Below are positions 29,498 to 40,463 of a stretch of DNA of 64,000 nucleotides, in pieces. The position numbers and the translations under genes are program-made. Each line of letters starts with the position of its first letter. The stretch's first letter is position 1. The stretch spans positions 124,001 through 188,000 of the forward strand of contig NZ_ATVI01000009.1 of NCBI RefSeq assembly GCF_000420645.1, written 5' to 3'. Under the pieces are notes generated by a model, which was not told where the DNA came from, did not search any database, and was given only the letters and a program-made list of their open reading frames with translations. The stretch is from Nevskia ramosa DSM 11499. GTDB lineage: Bacteria; Pseudomonadota; Gammaproteobacteria; Nevskiales; Nevskiaceae.

Positions 29498-31531
29498 TCA
29501 GCGGCCGCCGAGACCCGCGACTGCGGCCATCACGAAGAACACGTCGGTGTTGTCCAGCGTGCCGTGGATGAACTGCGAGCCGCGGCCGAATGCGGACAGC
29601 GGTATGTCGTTTCCGGTATGCGCGGCGACGGCGTCCGACACCTGGCCGGTGACCAGGAAGCCACCGAGCACGTCGCGGTTCAGCGGGCTGGCCGGATGGC
29701 TGTTCAGCGGGGCAGTGTTGTTGCCTGGCTGCTGGCTGTCGCGCAGCGGCAGCGGATTGGTCAGCCAGTCCTCATAGCGATCGGCGTTCGCGGCATAGCC
29801 GATCAGCAGCTTGAAGTCCGGATCCATCGACTGCGGATAGCCATCGGCGGCCTGCGTGTAGCGCGGGAAGCCTGCGGCATCGTAGGTGCCGACGACATTG
29901 CCGGCCGGGCCGCTGCCGCGCGGGCCGGCAGCGCCGGTGCCAGCGCCGGAACTGGCGCGACTGTCGAGATCAGCGCTGCTGACGGTGGAGCCGCCAATCA
30001 CCGAGAAGCCGCCGTTCTCGTGGTCGGCGGTGACGATCACCAAGGTGTTCTTGTCGCGTGCCGCGAAGGCCTGCGCCACCGCGATGGCCTTGTCGAACTC
30101 GATGGTGTCCATGATCGCGCGTTCGGAATCCATGTTGTGCGACTGCTTGTCGATCGACGCGCCTTCCACCATCAGGAAGAAGCCGTTGCGGTTGCCGTTG
30201 TCGAGCACCTCGAGCGCCTTGCGGGTCATGTCCGGCAGCAGCGGCTGGTCGGGGAAGCCGAAGTCGTCGACCACCGTCGAGGTACCGCGGCGCTTGCCGA
30301 GCTTGTCCAGCGCCACATTCATGTTCGACAGCGCGAACAGGCCGAGCAGCGGCTGGTTGTTCGGCACGTTCAGCAGCGCGCTGTTGTTCGGCGCGTAGCT
30401 GAAGCCGGCGGCCTGGAAGTCGGCGATCAGGTTGCGCGCCGGGTCGAGCACGCCCGGGGCGATGCCGTAGGCGGAGACCAGATCGGCCGGCAGCACGTAG
30501 TCGGTGCCGTTGCCGCGCTGCGAACCGTTGAAGCCGGTGGCGTTGCCGCAGGGTTCGCTGCCTGCGCAGGTCGACGGGTTGGGCAGGAACCACTTGCGGC
30601 CGCCACCCATCAGCACATACAGGCCGTTGCTGGCACGTTCATCGAGGAACTGGTCGACGATGCCGGTGCCGTTGCCGCGCGCCTGGGTGTGCACGGCGTT
30701 GGCGGCCGGCGTGGCGTCGAACACATCGGCGGTGGTGACGATGCCGGTGCGGGTGCCGCGCACCCGGTGCAGGTATTCCGACAGATATTCGATGCGCGGA
30801 TTGTCGAAGGCCGCAAGGGTGTCATCCGGGAAGACGCCTTCCTGGTTGTTCTGAGCCTTGTTGCCGGTGACGTAGTTGGACATGCCGGGGGCCGAATCGG
30901 TGACGATCGAGTTCAGCGAGGCCGTCATGATGCTGGCGCTGTACGGGAAGGTATCCATCGCCAGCGGCGTGATCGACTTGCCCTGGGAAATACCGCCCTG
31001 GACGATGCGCGCGGCCGAACGATGGCCGGCCCCCATGCCGTCGCCGAGCATGAAGATGATGTTCTTGACCGGCGTGATGCTGCCCGGCGCAGGAATGCCG
31101 ATGATTTCGAAGTTGCCACTGCGGGTCACGCTGCTGCCGTTGCTCTGCAGCGCGCTGACCGTGAGCGTGTGCACGCCGGACGTGCTCAGCGAATAGGCAC
31201 GCCGCGAGGCGACTGCCGTATTCGGCGCCACCGTGGGCACCAGACCGGTGGTGACCAGGCTGACGCTGCCCGGCACCGGCACGCCATCGACGCTGAAGCT
31301 GACGCTGCTGATCGTCTGGCCGGCGTCAGGCTGCACGGTGGCCTGCAGATCGAAGCGCTGGCCGGGAATGAAGCGGGCAATGATCGGCGCGCTGCTGACA
31401 CCATTGGTGCGGAACAGCTCGCTGGGCGGGGTCAGCCGGGAAACGCTCAGCGCCTGAGCACTGGTCGAGAACAGGGCCGCGGCGGCAGCTGCCAGCAAGC
31501 CGGCGGTGGACAGATAACTGCGGATTTGCAT
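29498..31531 (-). CDS. Exported alkaline phosphatase with N-terminal Ig-like domain
   Basis: Alkaline phosphatases release inorganic phosphate from phosphomonoesters outside the cytoplasm. The 677-residue protein has a signal peptide (1-27, ending SAQA), a ~120-residue beta-rich region resembling a bacterial Ig-like domain (VSSVSFSVDGVPVPG type pattern), then the phosphatase domain: metal ligand IIFMLGDGMGAGH (D164), nucleophile in VTDSAPGMS (S213) and ADHENGG near residue ~505. The C-terminal part is closest to PhoA-type enzymes. AGGAG precedes the ATG at 31531. A lipoprotein gene lies 44 bases upstream on the same strand. Confidence 0.88.
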   Translation of the reverse strand: MQIRSYLSTAGLLAAAAAALFSTSAQALSVSRLTPPSELFRTNGVSSAPIIARFIPGQRFDLQATVQPDAGQTISSVSFSVDGVPVPGSVSLVTTGLVPTVAPNTAVASRRAYSLSTSGVHTLTVSALQSNGSSVTRSGNFEIIGIPAPGSITPVKNIIFMLGDGMGAGHRSAARIVQGGISQGKSITPLAMDTFPYSASIMTASLNSIVTDSAPGMSNYVTGNKAQNNQEGVFPDDTLAAFDNPRIEYLSEYLHRVRGTRTGIVTTADVFDATPAANAVHTQARGNGTGIVDQFLDERASNGLYVLMGGGRKWFLPNPSTCAGSEPCGNATGFNGSQRGNGTDYVLPADLVSAYGIAPGVLDPARNLIADFQAAGFSYAPNNSALLNVPNNQPLLGLFALSNMNVALDKLGKRRGTSTVVDDFGFPDQPLLPDMTRKALEVLDNGNRNGFFLMVEGASIDKQSHNMDSERAIMDTIEFDKAIAVAQAFAARDKNTLVIVTADHENGGFSVIGGSTVSSADLDSRASSGAGTGAAGPRGSGPAGNVVGTYDAAGFPRYTQAADGYPQSMDPDFKLLIGYAANADRYEDWLTNPLPLRDSQQPGNNTAPLNSHPASPLNRDVLGGFLVTGQVSDAVAAHTGNDIPLSAFGRGSQFIHGTLDNTDVFFVMAAVAGLGGR

Positions 31532-31575
31532 GGCAAGGCTCCTGACGGAAGAACTTCGAGACGTTGTGAAAGGGG

Positions 31576-32136
31576 TCAGCGTCGACCGGCTGCCGCGCTG
31601 GCCAAGGGGCTGGACGGGACGTCGATGGCCAGCGCATCCAGTTGCAGCCGCACATAGGAGATGCGATCGAAGCTCTCCTGACGGGCGCCGAGATCCAGTA
31701 CGCCGGTCACCGCGATCGGGCCGGGACGGTACGCCGGGATTTCACTGGCGTTGCCGCTGGGCAGGTGCACGAACACCGTGCCGGGCGGCAGATCGTCGGC
31801 ACCACCATCGGCCCGTTCAGCCAGATTGACGGGCTGCGAGGCCAGCAGGAACAAGCCTTCATAAGGCTCGTCCTGGCGGACCATGTAGCCCTGGATGCGG
31901 ACCCGCTGATGATCGAGCGACAGCAGCTTTTCAGTCGGCTCCAGACCATAGGGACCCACCGGCAGCCGATACAGCTCGGTCAGCGACAGCGCGGTGGCCG
32001 GTGCGGCCACAGGCGCATTCGTGAGTGCAGGTGGCTGCAGCGGCGCCATCGAACAGCCGCTGGCACCTAGCAGCAGGGCGCTGATGCCCAGGGCTTTCAG
32101 GAGTGCCGGGAAGTGGATGCCGGAGTCTGCTGGCAA
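31576..32136 (-). CDS. Putative lipoprotein of unknown function
   Basis: From TTG at 32136, with AGGA eight bases upstream, the product is about 186 residues. A hydrophobic stretch (LLKALGISALLLGASGC) ends in a lipobox, so it should be a lipoprotein. The mature part contains RVRIQGYMVRQDEPYEGLFLLASQP and FVHLPSGNASEIPAYRPGPIAVTGVLDLG, a beta-rich pattern reminiscent of DUF3299-type OB-fold proteins; I am not sure of the family. The frame continues open to 32646 but that part is Arg-rich shadow sequence. It precedes the alkaline phosphatase gene by 44 bases, so the two may form one unit. Confidence 0.65.
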   Translation of the reverse strand: MPADSGIHFPALLKALGISALLLGASGCSMAPLQPPALTNAPVAAPATALSLTELYRLPVGPYGLEPTEKLLSLDHQRVRIQGYMVRQDEPYEGLFLLASQPVNLAERADGGADDLPPGTVFVHLPSGNASEIPAYRPGPIAVTGVLDLGARQESFDRISYVRLQLDALAIDVPSSPLASAAAGRR

Positions 32137-32435
32137 GGGAATGGTCCTGGATTGGGGGACAAGGTGACAGCCGTCGATCCGCAGATCGGACGAAGGCACG
32201 CTAGCCCTACTGGATGACCGGGAAATGACATTTCCTTCACCTGAGAACGGCCGGTGACAGAACCGCTCATCGCCAACGAGCAACGGCCGCGACCGAAAAC
32301 CCGCGATTGCCGGCTTTTTGTGGGGGCGCCCATCAATTTGCCGGCAATTTGTCGGCAATTGCCGGTCGACGGCGGCCATTCGCGGCACAGGCCCGCTGTA
32401 CGATAGTTGCCATATTCCTAAGTGGCCGCGCGCAC
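32137..32435. other. Divergent regulatory region between the lipoprotein and PP2C genes
   Basis: No gene is seen in these 299 bases. At 32341-32365 CCGGCAATT and AATTGCCGG form a perfect inverted repeat around a seven-base spacer that itself contains TCGGC, and a further ATTGCCGG copy sits upstream at 32306-32313. The cluster of GCCGGCAAT-like words, about 70 bases before the phosphatase ATG, looks like an operator. Confidence 0.5.
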
Positions 32436-33128
32436 ATGAGTGTTTTCCAGTCGGCAGGCCGCACCGATCTCGGCAAGATTCGCAAACGTAACGAGGACGC
32501 CATCCTGAGCCGCGACGACGCCCGGCTCTGGGTGGTGGCCGATGGTCTTGGCGGGCATTCCGCCGGCGACGTCGCCAGCGCGCTGATTGCCGAGCGGCTG
32601 GGGGCGATCGAGGTCGGTTCGTCGGCCCCGGACGCTGTTGATGCAATCGACGACACCTTGCTGGCCGTGCACGAGGAACTGCGTCTGCTGGCGCAACAGC
32701 GACGCGTCGACCTGATCGGCTCGACGGTGGCGCTGACCCTGATTCGTGATGGCGTCGGTCTCTGCGGCTGGGTGGGCGACAGCCGCGTCTACTGCTACGA
32801 GGGCGGTCAGTTGCGTCAGCTGACGGTCGATCACGCGCATGCCCCGCCGCTGGGTAGCACTTCGCAGGCCGGAGCCGGCGTATTGACGCGCGCGATCGGC
32901 GCCGATCAGGTGCTGTCGATCGACTGGCTGGCGGTGGCGCTGAAAGCGGACACCCAGTTGCTGTTGTGCACCGACGGCGTCAACAAGGAAATGTCCGATC
33001 AGGAACTGGCGGAGGTGCTTGGAGCGGCATCCTCGGCAGAAGCCGCGATCGACGACATCTTCGCCTGTTGCCTGGCCCGCGGCGCCCGCGACAATGTCTC
33101 GGCGATCGTGATCCGAGCGCCGGTCTGA
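32436..33128 (+). CDS. PP2C-type serine/threonine protein phosphatase
   Basis: PP2C (Stp1/PppA-type) phosphatases remove phosphate from Ser/Thr of proteins. The 230-residue protein has RKRNEDAIL (18-24), the metal-binding VVADGLGGHSAGD (34-45), GWVGDSRVY with GDSR (114-117), LLLCTDGVNKEM and GARDNVSAIVI. The DG and DN metal ligands are all present, so it should be active. ATG at 32436 is the natural start; the upstream open frame has no domain. Such phosphatases usually work against an Hanks-type kinase or in type VI secretion, but neither is in this window. A small membrane protein follows after three bases. Confidence 0.9.
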   Translation: MSVFQSAGRTDLGKIRKRNEDAILSRDDARLWVVADGLGGHSAGDVASALIAERLGAIEVGSSAPDAVDAIDDTLLAVHEELRLLAQQRRVDLIGSTVALTLIRDGVGLCGWVGDSRVYCYEGGQLRQLTVDHAHAPPLGSTSQAGAGVLTRAIGADQVLSIDWLAVALKADTQLLLCTDGVNKEMSDQELAEVLGAASSAEAAIDDIFACCLARGARDNVSAIVIRAPV

Positions 33129-33131
33129 TCG

Positions 33132-33425
33132 ATGGAAGCTCGGTTCGTCGAATTCAACGAAGCCCTGATGGCGCTGGCGCAGCGGCTGCGCGAGGGCGCT
33201 CTGAGCATGGCCGAGTTCCGGCTGCAGCGGCGGCAGTTGCTGGCGGCGCTGATGACGACGGTGGCTGCAGCTTCGACGGCCGGACCGGGCCTCGAGCGGC
33301 CCGCGGAACCGCCGGTGACATTGCCGAGGACCGAGAAAGGCAGATCCCGTCGCGGCACCGTGGCGGCAGCGGTGTTGCTACTGGTTCTGCTGCTGGCAGT
33401 CGCGCTGTTCGGCGTGCTGGCCTGA
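33132..33425 (+). CDS. Small single-pass membrane protein
   Basis: The 97-residue protein has an amphipathic N-terminal half (ARFVEFNEALMALAQRLREG), a Pro/Arg-rich linker and one strong C-terminal transmembrane segment (TVAAAVLLLVLLLAVALFGVL, ~75-95). It resembles no family I recognise. The start is three bases after the PP2C stop, so it is likely translationally coupled; it may anchor or regulate the phosphatase, which is inference from position only. Confidence 0.7.
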   Translation: MEARFVEFNEALMALAQRLREGALSMAEFRLQRRQLLAALMTTVAAASTAGPGLERPAEPPVTLPRTEKGRSRRGTVAAAVLLLVLLLAVALFGVLA

Positions 33426-33434
33426 CTCGGCGAC

Positions 33435-34877
33435 TCAGCGATACAGCGCGAGGTACTGCCTGGCGGAATTCGCCCAGGTGAAATCGCGATTCATGCCGCT
33501 GTGCTGCAGGCCGGCGCGGGCGACCGGATCGGCGAGCAGTTCCAGCGCCCGGCGTATGCCATAGAGCACACCGCCGGCATCGGCATCGTCGAACACCACG
33601 CCGGTCGCCGTGCCGTTCTTCAGCGTGCGCGTCGTCGCATCGACGACGGTATCGGCCAGCCCGCCCACCCGATGCACGACCGGCACAGTGCCGTAGCGCT
33701 GGCTATACATCTGGTTGAGGCCGCAGGGCTCGAAGCGTGACGGCATCAGGAACAGATCGGCACCGGCTTCAATGCGATGGGCCAGGCCTTCGTCGTAGCC
33801 GAGCTTCAGACCGATCCGGCCCGGATACTGGGCGACCGCTTTCGCGAAGCCGCGCTCCAGTTCCGGCTCGCCGGCGCCGAGCATGGCGAGCTGAATCGGC
33901 AGCTGCATCAATTCGGGCAGGGCCTGCAGCACGACGTCAAAGCCTTTCTGCTCGGTCAGGCGGCCGATGATGCCGATCAGCGTCTGCGGGCTTTCATGGC
34001 CAAGACCCGGACTCAAGCCCAGTTCGGCGCTCAGCGCGGCACGGTTCGCGGCCTTGCCGGGACGCAGGCTGGAAGCGGTGTAGGTCTGGGCGAGATGGCC
34101 ATCGGTGGCCGGATTCCACACGGCATCGTCGATGCCGTTGAGGATGCCGCTGAGCCGTGGCGACAGATGTTCCAGCAGGCCATCGAAGCCATGGCCGAAG
34201 CGCGGGCTGCGAATCTCGCGGGCGTAGTTCGGGCTGACCGTGGTGATCGCATCGGCCCAGTACAGGCCGGCTTTCAGCATCGACATCTGGCCATGGAATT
34301 CCAGGCCGTCGATCGCCCACCAGCCGGGCGGCAGGCCCAGCGCTTCGAAGGCGCTGCGCGGGAACAGGCCGCTGTAGGCCAGGTTGTGGATGGTGAACAC
34401 GAAGCGCGGCGAAGGATCGCGCAGCTTCAGCCAGGCCGCGGTGAGGCCGGTCTGCCAATCATTGCCGTGAACGACATCGGCCTTCCAGCCGCCAGTGCCT
34501 TCGCCCAGCGCCAGCCGCGCCACGGCTTCGGCGAAGCAGCCGTAGCGCCAGGCGTTGTCCGGCCAGGGCTGATGCTGCCGGGAGTGATAGGGATCGCCTT
34601 CGCGGCCGTACAGCGGCGGATAGTCGATCAGCCAGTGCAGCACCGGCGAGCCCGGCACGCGGCCCTGCCAGATCACGAACGGCTGGCCACGGACCTTCAA
34701 CTCGCCGAGCCGGGTAGGCGATTCGAGCTTGTCCAGGGTGCCGCGATAGGCTGGCAGCACCACGCGAATGTCGACGCCGAGCGCAGCCAGCGCGCCGGGC
34801 AGGGCACCGGCAACGTCGGCGAGGCCACCGGTCTTGACCAGCGGCAGCGCTTCGCTGGCCGCAAACAGAACCTTCAT
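33435..34877 (-). CDS. glgA: Glycogen synthase GlgA
   Basis: GlgA elongates alpha-1,4-glucan from ADP-glucose. The 480-residue GT5 enzyme begins [22 protein letters not shown], with the ADP-glucose-binding K15-T-G-G. Other signature segments are DVVHGNDWQTGL, FTIHNLAYSG, ILNGIDDAVWNP, IGRLTEQKGFD and LMPSRFEPCGLNQ-YSQRYG. ATG at 34877 overlaps the glgC stop as TGATG; the frame continuing upstream to 35243 lies in glgC and is not used. glgC-glgA are transcribed together on the minus strand. Confidence 0.97.
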   Translation of the reverse strand: MKVLFAASEALPLVKTGGLADVAGALPGALAALGVDIRVVLPAYRGTLDKLESPTRLGELKVRGQPFVIWQGRVPGSPVLHWLIDYPPLYGREGDPYHSRQHQPWPDNAWRYGCFAEAVARLALGEGTGGWKADVVHGNDWQTGLTAAWLKLRDPSPRFVFTIHNLAYSGLFPRSAFEALGLPPGWWAIDGLEFHGQMSMLKAGLYWADAITTVSPNYAREIRSPRFGHGFDGLLEHLSPRLSGILNGIDDAVWNPATDGHLAQTYTASSLRPGKAANRAALSAELGLSPGLGHESPQTLIGIIGRLTEQKGFDVVLQALPELMQLPIQLAMLGAGEPELERGFAKAVAQYPGRIGLKLGYDEGLAHRIEAGADLFLMPSRFEPCGLNQMYSQRYGTVPVVHRVGGLADTVVDATTRTLKNGTATGVVFDDADAGGVLYGIRRALELLADPVARAGLQHSGMNRDFTWANSARQYLALYR

Positions 34878-36133
34878 CAGGACTCCAGCATTTCCTTGGT
34901 CACCAGAGTCACGCCGCTCTTGGTCACATGGTAGTAACTGGCCGGGCCACCGCTGTTCTCGCCGATCAGGGTGCCGTCCGGTACCACGCAGTTTTCGTCG
35001 ATCACGGCCTTGTTGATCACGCAGTTGCGGCCGATGGTGACGCCGGGCAGCAGCACCGACTGGCTGATCCTGCTGCCAGTCTCCACCCGGGTGTTGTTGA
35101 ACAGCACCGAGTTGCGCACTTCGCCGCCGGCAACGATGCAGCCAGCACTGACCATCGAATCGATCGCGCAGCCGCGTTCGCCCGGCTTGTCGAGAATGAA
35201 CTTGGCCGGCGGCAACTGGGCGGCGTGGGTCCAGATCGGCCATCGCTCGTCGTACAGGTTCAGCTCGGGCAGCACATCGGTCAGCTCCAGGTTGGCCTGC
35301 CAGAACGCGTCGACGGTGCCGACATCGCGCCAGTAGCCCTGCTTGCTGCCGTCATAAAGATCGCGGAACGGATAGGCGTAGACCGCCGCTTCGGCAATCG
35401 CCTTGGGGATGATGTCGTGGCCGAAGTCGTGGCTGGATTCGCTGACGCCGGCATCGCGGTTGAGGAAGTCGAGCAGGAAGCGGGCATCGAACACATAGAT
35501 GCCCATGCTCGCCAGCGCGACGTCCGACTTGCCCGGCATCGGCTGCGGATTCTTCGGCTTCTCATCGAAGCGGACGATGCGCTTGTCGTCGCCGATGGTC
35601 ATCACGCCGAACTCGGTGGCGTCCTTGAGCGGCACTTCCAGACAGCCGACCGTCACCTGCGCGCCGGTGGCCACGTGCTGCGCCAGCATCGGGCCGTAGT
35701 CCATCTTGTAGATGTGATCGCCGGCCAGGATCAGCACATGCGCGGGCTGATGAGTGCGGATGAACGGAATGTTCTGATATACGGCATCGGCAGTGCCGGT
35801 GTACCAGCTCATGCCTTCGCTGCGCTGCTCGGCCGGCAGCAGTTCCACGAACTCGCCGAACTGGCCGCGCATGAAACCCCAGCCCATCTGCAGATGGCGG
35901 ATCAGCGCGTGGCTCTTGTACTGGGTAAGCACGCCGACCCGGCGCACGCCGCTGTTGATGCAGTTCGACAAGGTGAAATCGATGATCCGGAACTTGCCGC
36001 CGAACGGCACGGCCGGCTTGGCGGTATTCGCGGTCAGCTGCATCAGCCGCGAGCCGCGGCCTCCGGCCATCACCAGGGCCAGGGTTTCGCGCGTGGCGCG
36101 GCTGACGAAACGCACTTCAGGCTGCGTGGACAA
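34877..36133 (-). CDS. glgC: Glucose-1-phosphate adenylyltransferase (ADP-glucose pyrophosphorylase)
   Basis: GlgC makes ADP-glucose from ATP and glucose-1-phosphate, the committed step of glycogen synthesis. The 418-residue protein has the activator-type N-terminus ([15 protein letters not shown], with GGRGSRL at 24-30), [16 protein letters not shown], and a C-terminal left-handed beta-helix of hexapeptide-like repeats. The start is TTG at 36133, with AGGAG about nine bases upstream. The start of glgA overlaps its stop. The divergent region to glgB is 243 bases. Confidence 0.96.
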   Translation of the reverse strand: MSTQPEVRFVSRATRETLALVMAGGRGSRLMQLTANTAKPAVPFGGKFRIIDFTLSNCINSGVRRVGVLTQYKSHALIRHLQMGWGFMRGQFGEFVELLPAEQRSEGMSWYTGTADAVYQNIPFIRTHQPAHVLILAGDHIYKMDYGPMLAQHVATGAQVTVGCLEVPLKDATEFGVMTIGDDKRIVRFDEKPKNPQPMPGKSDVALASMGIYVFDARFLLDFLNRDAGVSESSHDFGHDIIPKAIAEAAVYAYPFRDLYDGSKQGYWRDVGTVDAFWQANLELTDVLPELNLYDERWPIWTHAAQLPPAKFILDKPGERGCAIDSMVSAGCIVAGGEVRNSVLFNNTRVETGSRISQSVLLPGVTIGRNCVINKAVIDENCVVPDGTLIGENSGGPASYYHVTKSGVTLVTKEMLES

Positions 36134-36376
36134 GAACGCTGTCTCCTCTGCATGTATTTGGATTATGACCGCCGCGCATGACGCTGACGGTGCCGTTCAT
36201 CACGGCCATTGCCATTGTCGGGTCTGGCGGCTTTGCTGCAGGCTGCGCACCGCGATGGTGCGACGGCACGATGCATGCGAATTCGATGCCATGGACGATC
36301 GCGGCCGCTGCCGGCTCTGATCACCGTCCAGCCATGTGAACATCGGGCGCATGAGCAACGCGATTCCACGAACCGA

Positions 36377-38298
36377 ATGCCGATGAGCCGACCCGTCACC
36401 CCGCCGTCACGATGCCCTGCGCCGCTGCTCGGCGAACTCGATCTGCATCTGTTTGCCGAAGGCCGGCACCGCGAGCTCGGCCGAGTCATGGGCGCGCAGC
36501 CGATGGTCGTCGACGAGCTGCCCGGCGTGCGTTTCGCAGCCTGGGCGCCGAATGCCAGGCAGCTTGCCGTGGTCGGCGATTTCAACGGCTGGGATGGCCG
36601 CAATCATGCGATGCAGCTGCGGCCCGAGGCCGGCATCTGGGAACTGTTTGTCGCCGGTCTCGAAGTCGGCGCGCTGTACCAGTTCGAGGTCATCGACCGC
36701 GACGGCGTCCGGGTGCTGAAGGCCGATCCGTTTGCGCGCCAGACCGAAGTGCCGCCCGGCACGGCTTCGATCGTGGCCGCTGCTTCACTGCCGGTTGCGC
36801 CGTTGGCGGACCGCGACAAGCGACAGCGCCGCGACGCGCCGATCGCCATCTACGAAGTCCATGCCGGTTCCTGGCAGCGCAATGATTTCGGCAGCGGGCC
36901 AGCGCCGGACTGGGATCAGCTCGCCGAACGCCTGGTGCCTTACGTCGCATCGCTGAACTTCACCCACATCGAGCTGATGCCGGTGATGGAGTATCCGTTC
37001 GGTGGCAGCTGGGGTTATCAGCCGCTGAGCCTGTACGCGCCGACCGCGCGTTACGGCACGCCGGAAGCCTTCGGCCGCTTCGTCGCCGCCTGTCATGCGG
37101 CGGACATCGGCGTGATTCTCGACTGGGTGCCGGCGCATTTCCCGGCCGACGGTCACGGCCTGCGCCGCTTCGACGGCACCGCGCTCTACGAACACGAAGA
37201 CCCGCGCGAGGGCTATCACCCGGACTGGAACACGCTGATCTACAACTACGGCCGCAACGAGGTGCGTGGCTTCCTGATCGGCAGCGCACTGCATTTCATC
37301 GAGCACTACGGCATCGACGGACTCAGAGTCGACGCCGTCGCCTCGATGCTGCACCGGGACTATTCGCGGCCAGCCGGCCAGTGGATTCCGAACATCCACG
37401 GCGGCCGCGAGAACCTCGAAGCGATCGCCTTCGTCCGCGAGCTGAACGCCGTGGTCGCCGAGCGCTGTCCGGGCGCGATCGTCATCGCCGAGGAGTCGAC
37501 CTCCTGGCCCGGCGTCACTGCCGACACCTCGTCCTCTGGCCTCGGCTTTGCTTACAAGTGGAACATGGGCTGGATGCACGACACCTTGCAGTATTTCGCG
37601 CGCGATCACGCGCAGCGTCGCTGGCATCACGCCGACATCACCTTCGGCCTGACCTACGCGCATGCCGAAGCCTTCGTCTTGCCGCTGTCGCACGACGAGG
37701 TCGTGCATCTGAAGAAAGCCTTGGTTGCCAAGCTGCCCGGCGATGCCTGGCAGCGCCACGCCGGCCTGCGCGCCTACTACGGGCTGATGTGGGCTTATCC
37801 GGGCAAGAAGCTGCTGTTCATGGGCGGCGAGATCGCCCAGGAACGCGAGTGGAATCACGACAGCCAGCTGGACTGGGCGGGTCTGTCTGATCCGAGGAAG
37901 GCGGGCCTGCAGCGCTGGGTCGGCGATCTCAACGCGCTGTACGGCAGTGAACCGGCGCTGCATCGCGGCGACTGCGACGCGCGCGGCTTCCGCTGGGTGG
38001 TGGTCGACGACACGGTCAACAGCGTGTTCGCCTGGCTGCGTTTCGATCCGACGGGTGCCGCGCCGGCCGTGCTGATGATCTGCAACTTCACGCCGCGAGT
38101 GCTGCATGGCTATCGCGTCGGCGTGTCGAAAGCCGGCGTCTGGCAGGAGCGCTTGAACAGCGATGCCACGCACTACGGCGGTAGCGATGTCGCCAACGTT
38201 GGCGATCTTGTAGCGCTCGACGAGCCCAGCCACGGCTGGCCGGCCAGCCTTGCCTTGAGCCTGCCGCCGCTCGCCTGTCTGCTGCTGGTGGCTCAGTC

Positions 38299-38302
<4 letters not shown>
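36377..38302 (+). CDS. glgB: 1,4-alpha-glucan branching enzyme GlgB, short form
   Basis: GlgB introduces alpha-1,6 branches into glycogen. From ATG at 36377 the protein has 641 residues: a CBM48/N2 domain (~45-125, [23 protein letters not shown]), then the GH13 barrel with catalytic [14 protein letters not shown] (nucleophile D319), acid/base in VIAEES (~E372) and [10 protein letters not shown] (D of the third box). E. coli GlgB has ~728 residues; this lacks the extra N1 domain, as in many shorter branching enzymes. The open frame to 36209 has no domain. glgX starts within its stop (GTGA). Confidence 0.95.
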
Positions 38303-40443
<2,141 letters not shown>

Positions 40444-40463
40444 GCTCATCGGAGCGTTGAACG

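Noticed and set aside
34878-35243. Upstream extension of the glgA frame
   Set aside because: It lies inside glgC in another frame; the start overlapping the glgC stop is the usual coupling.
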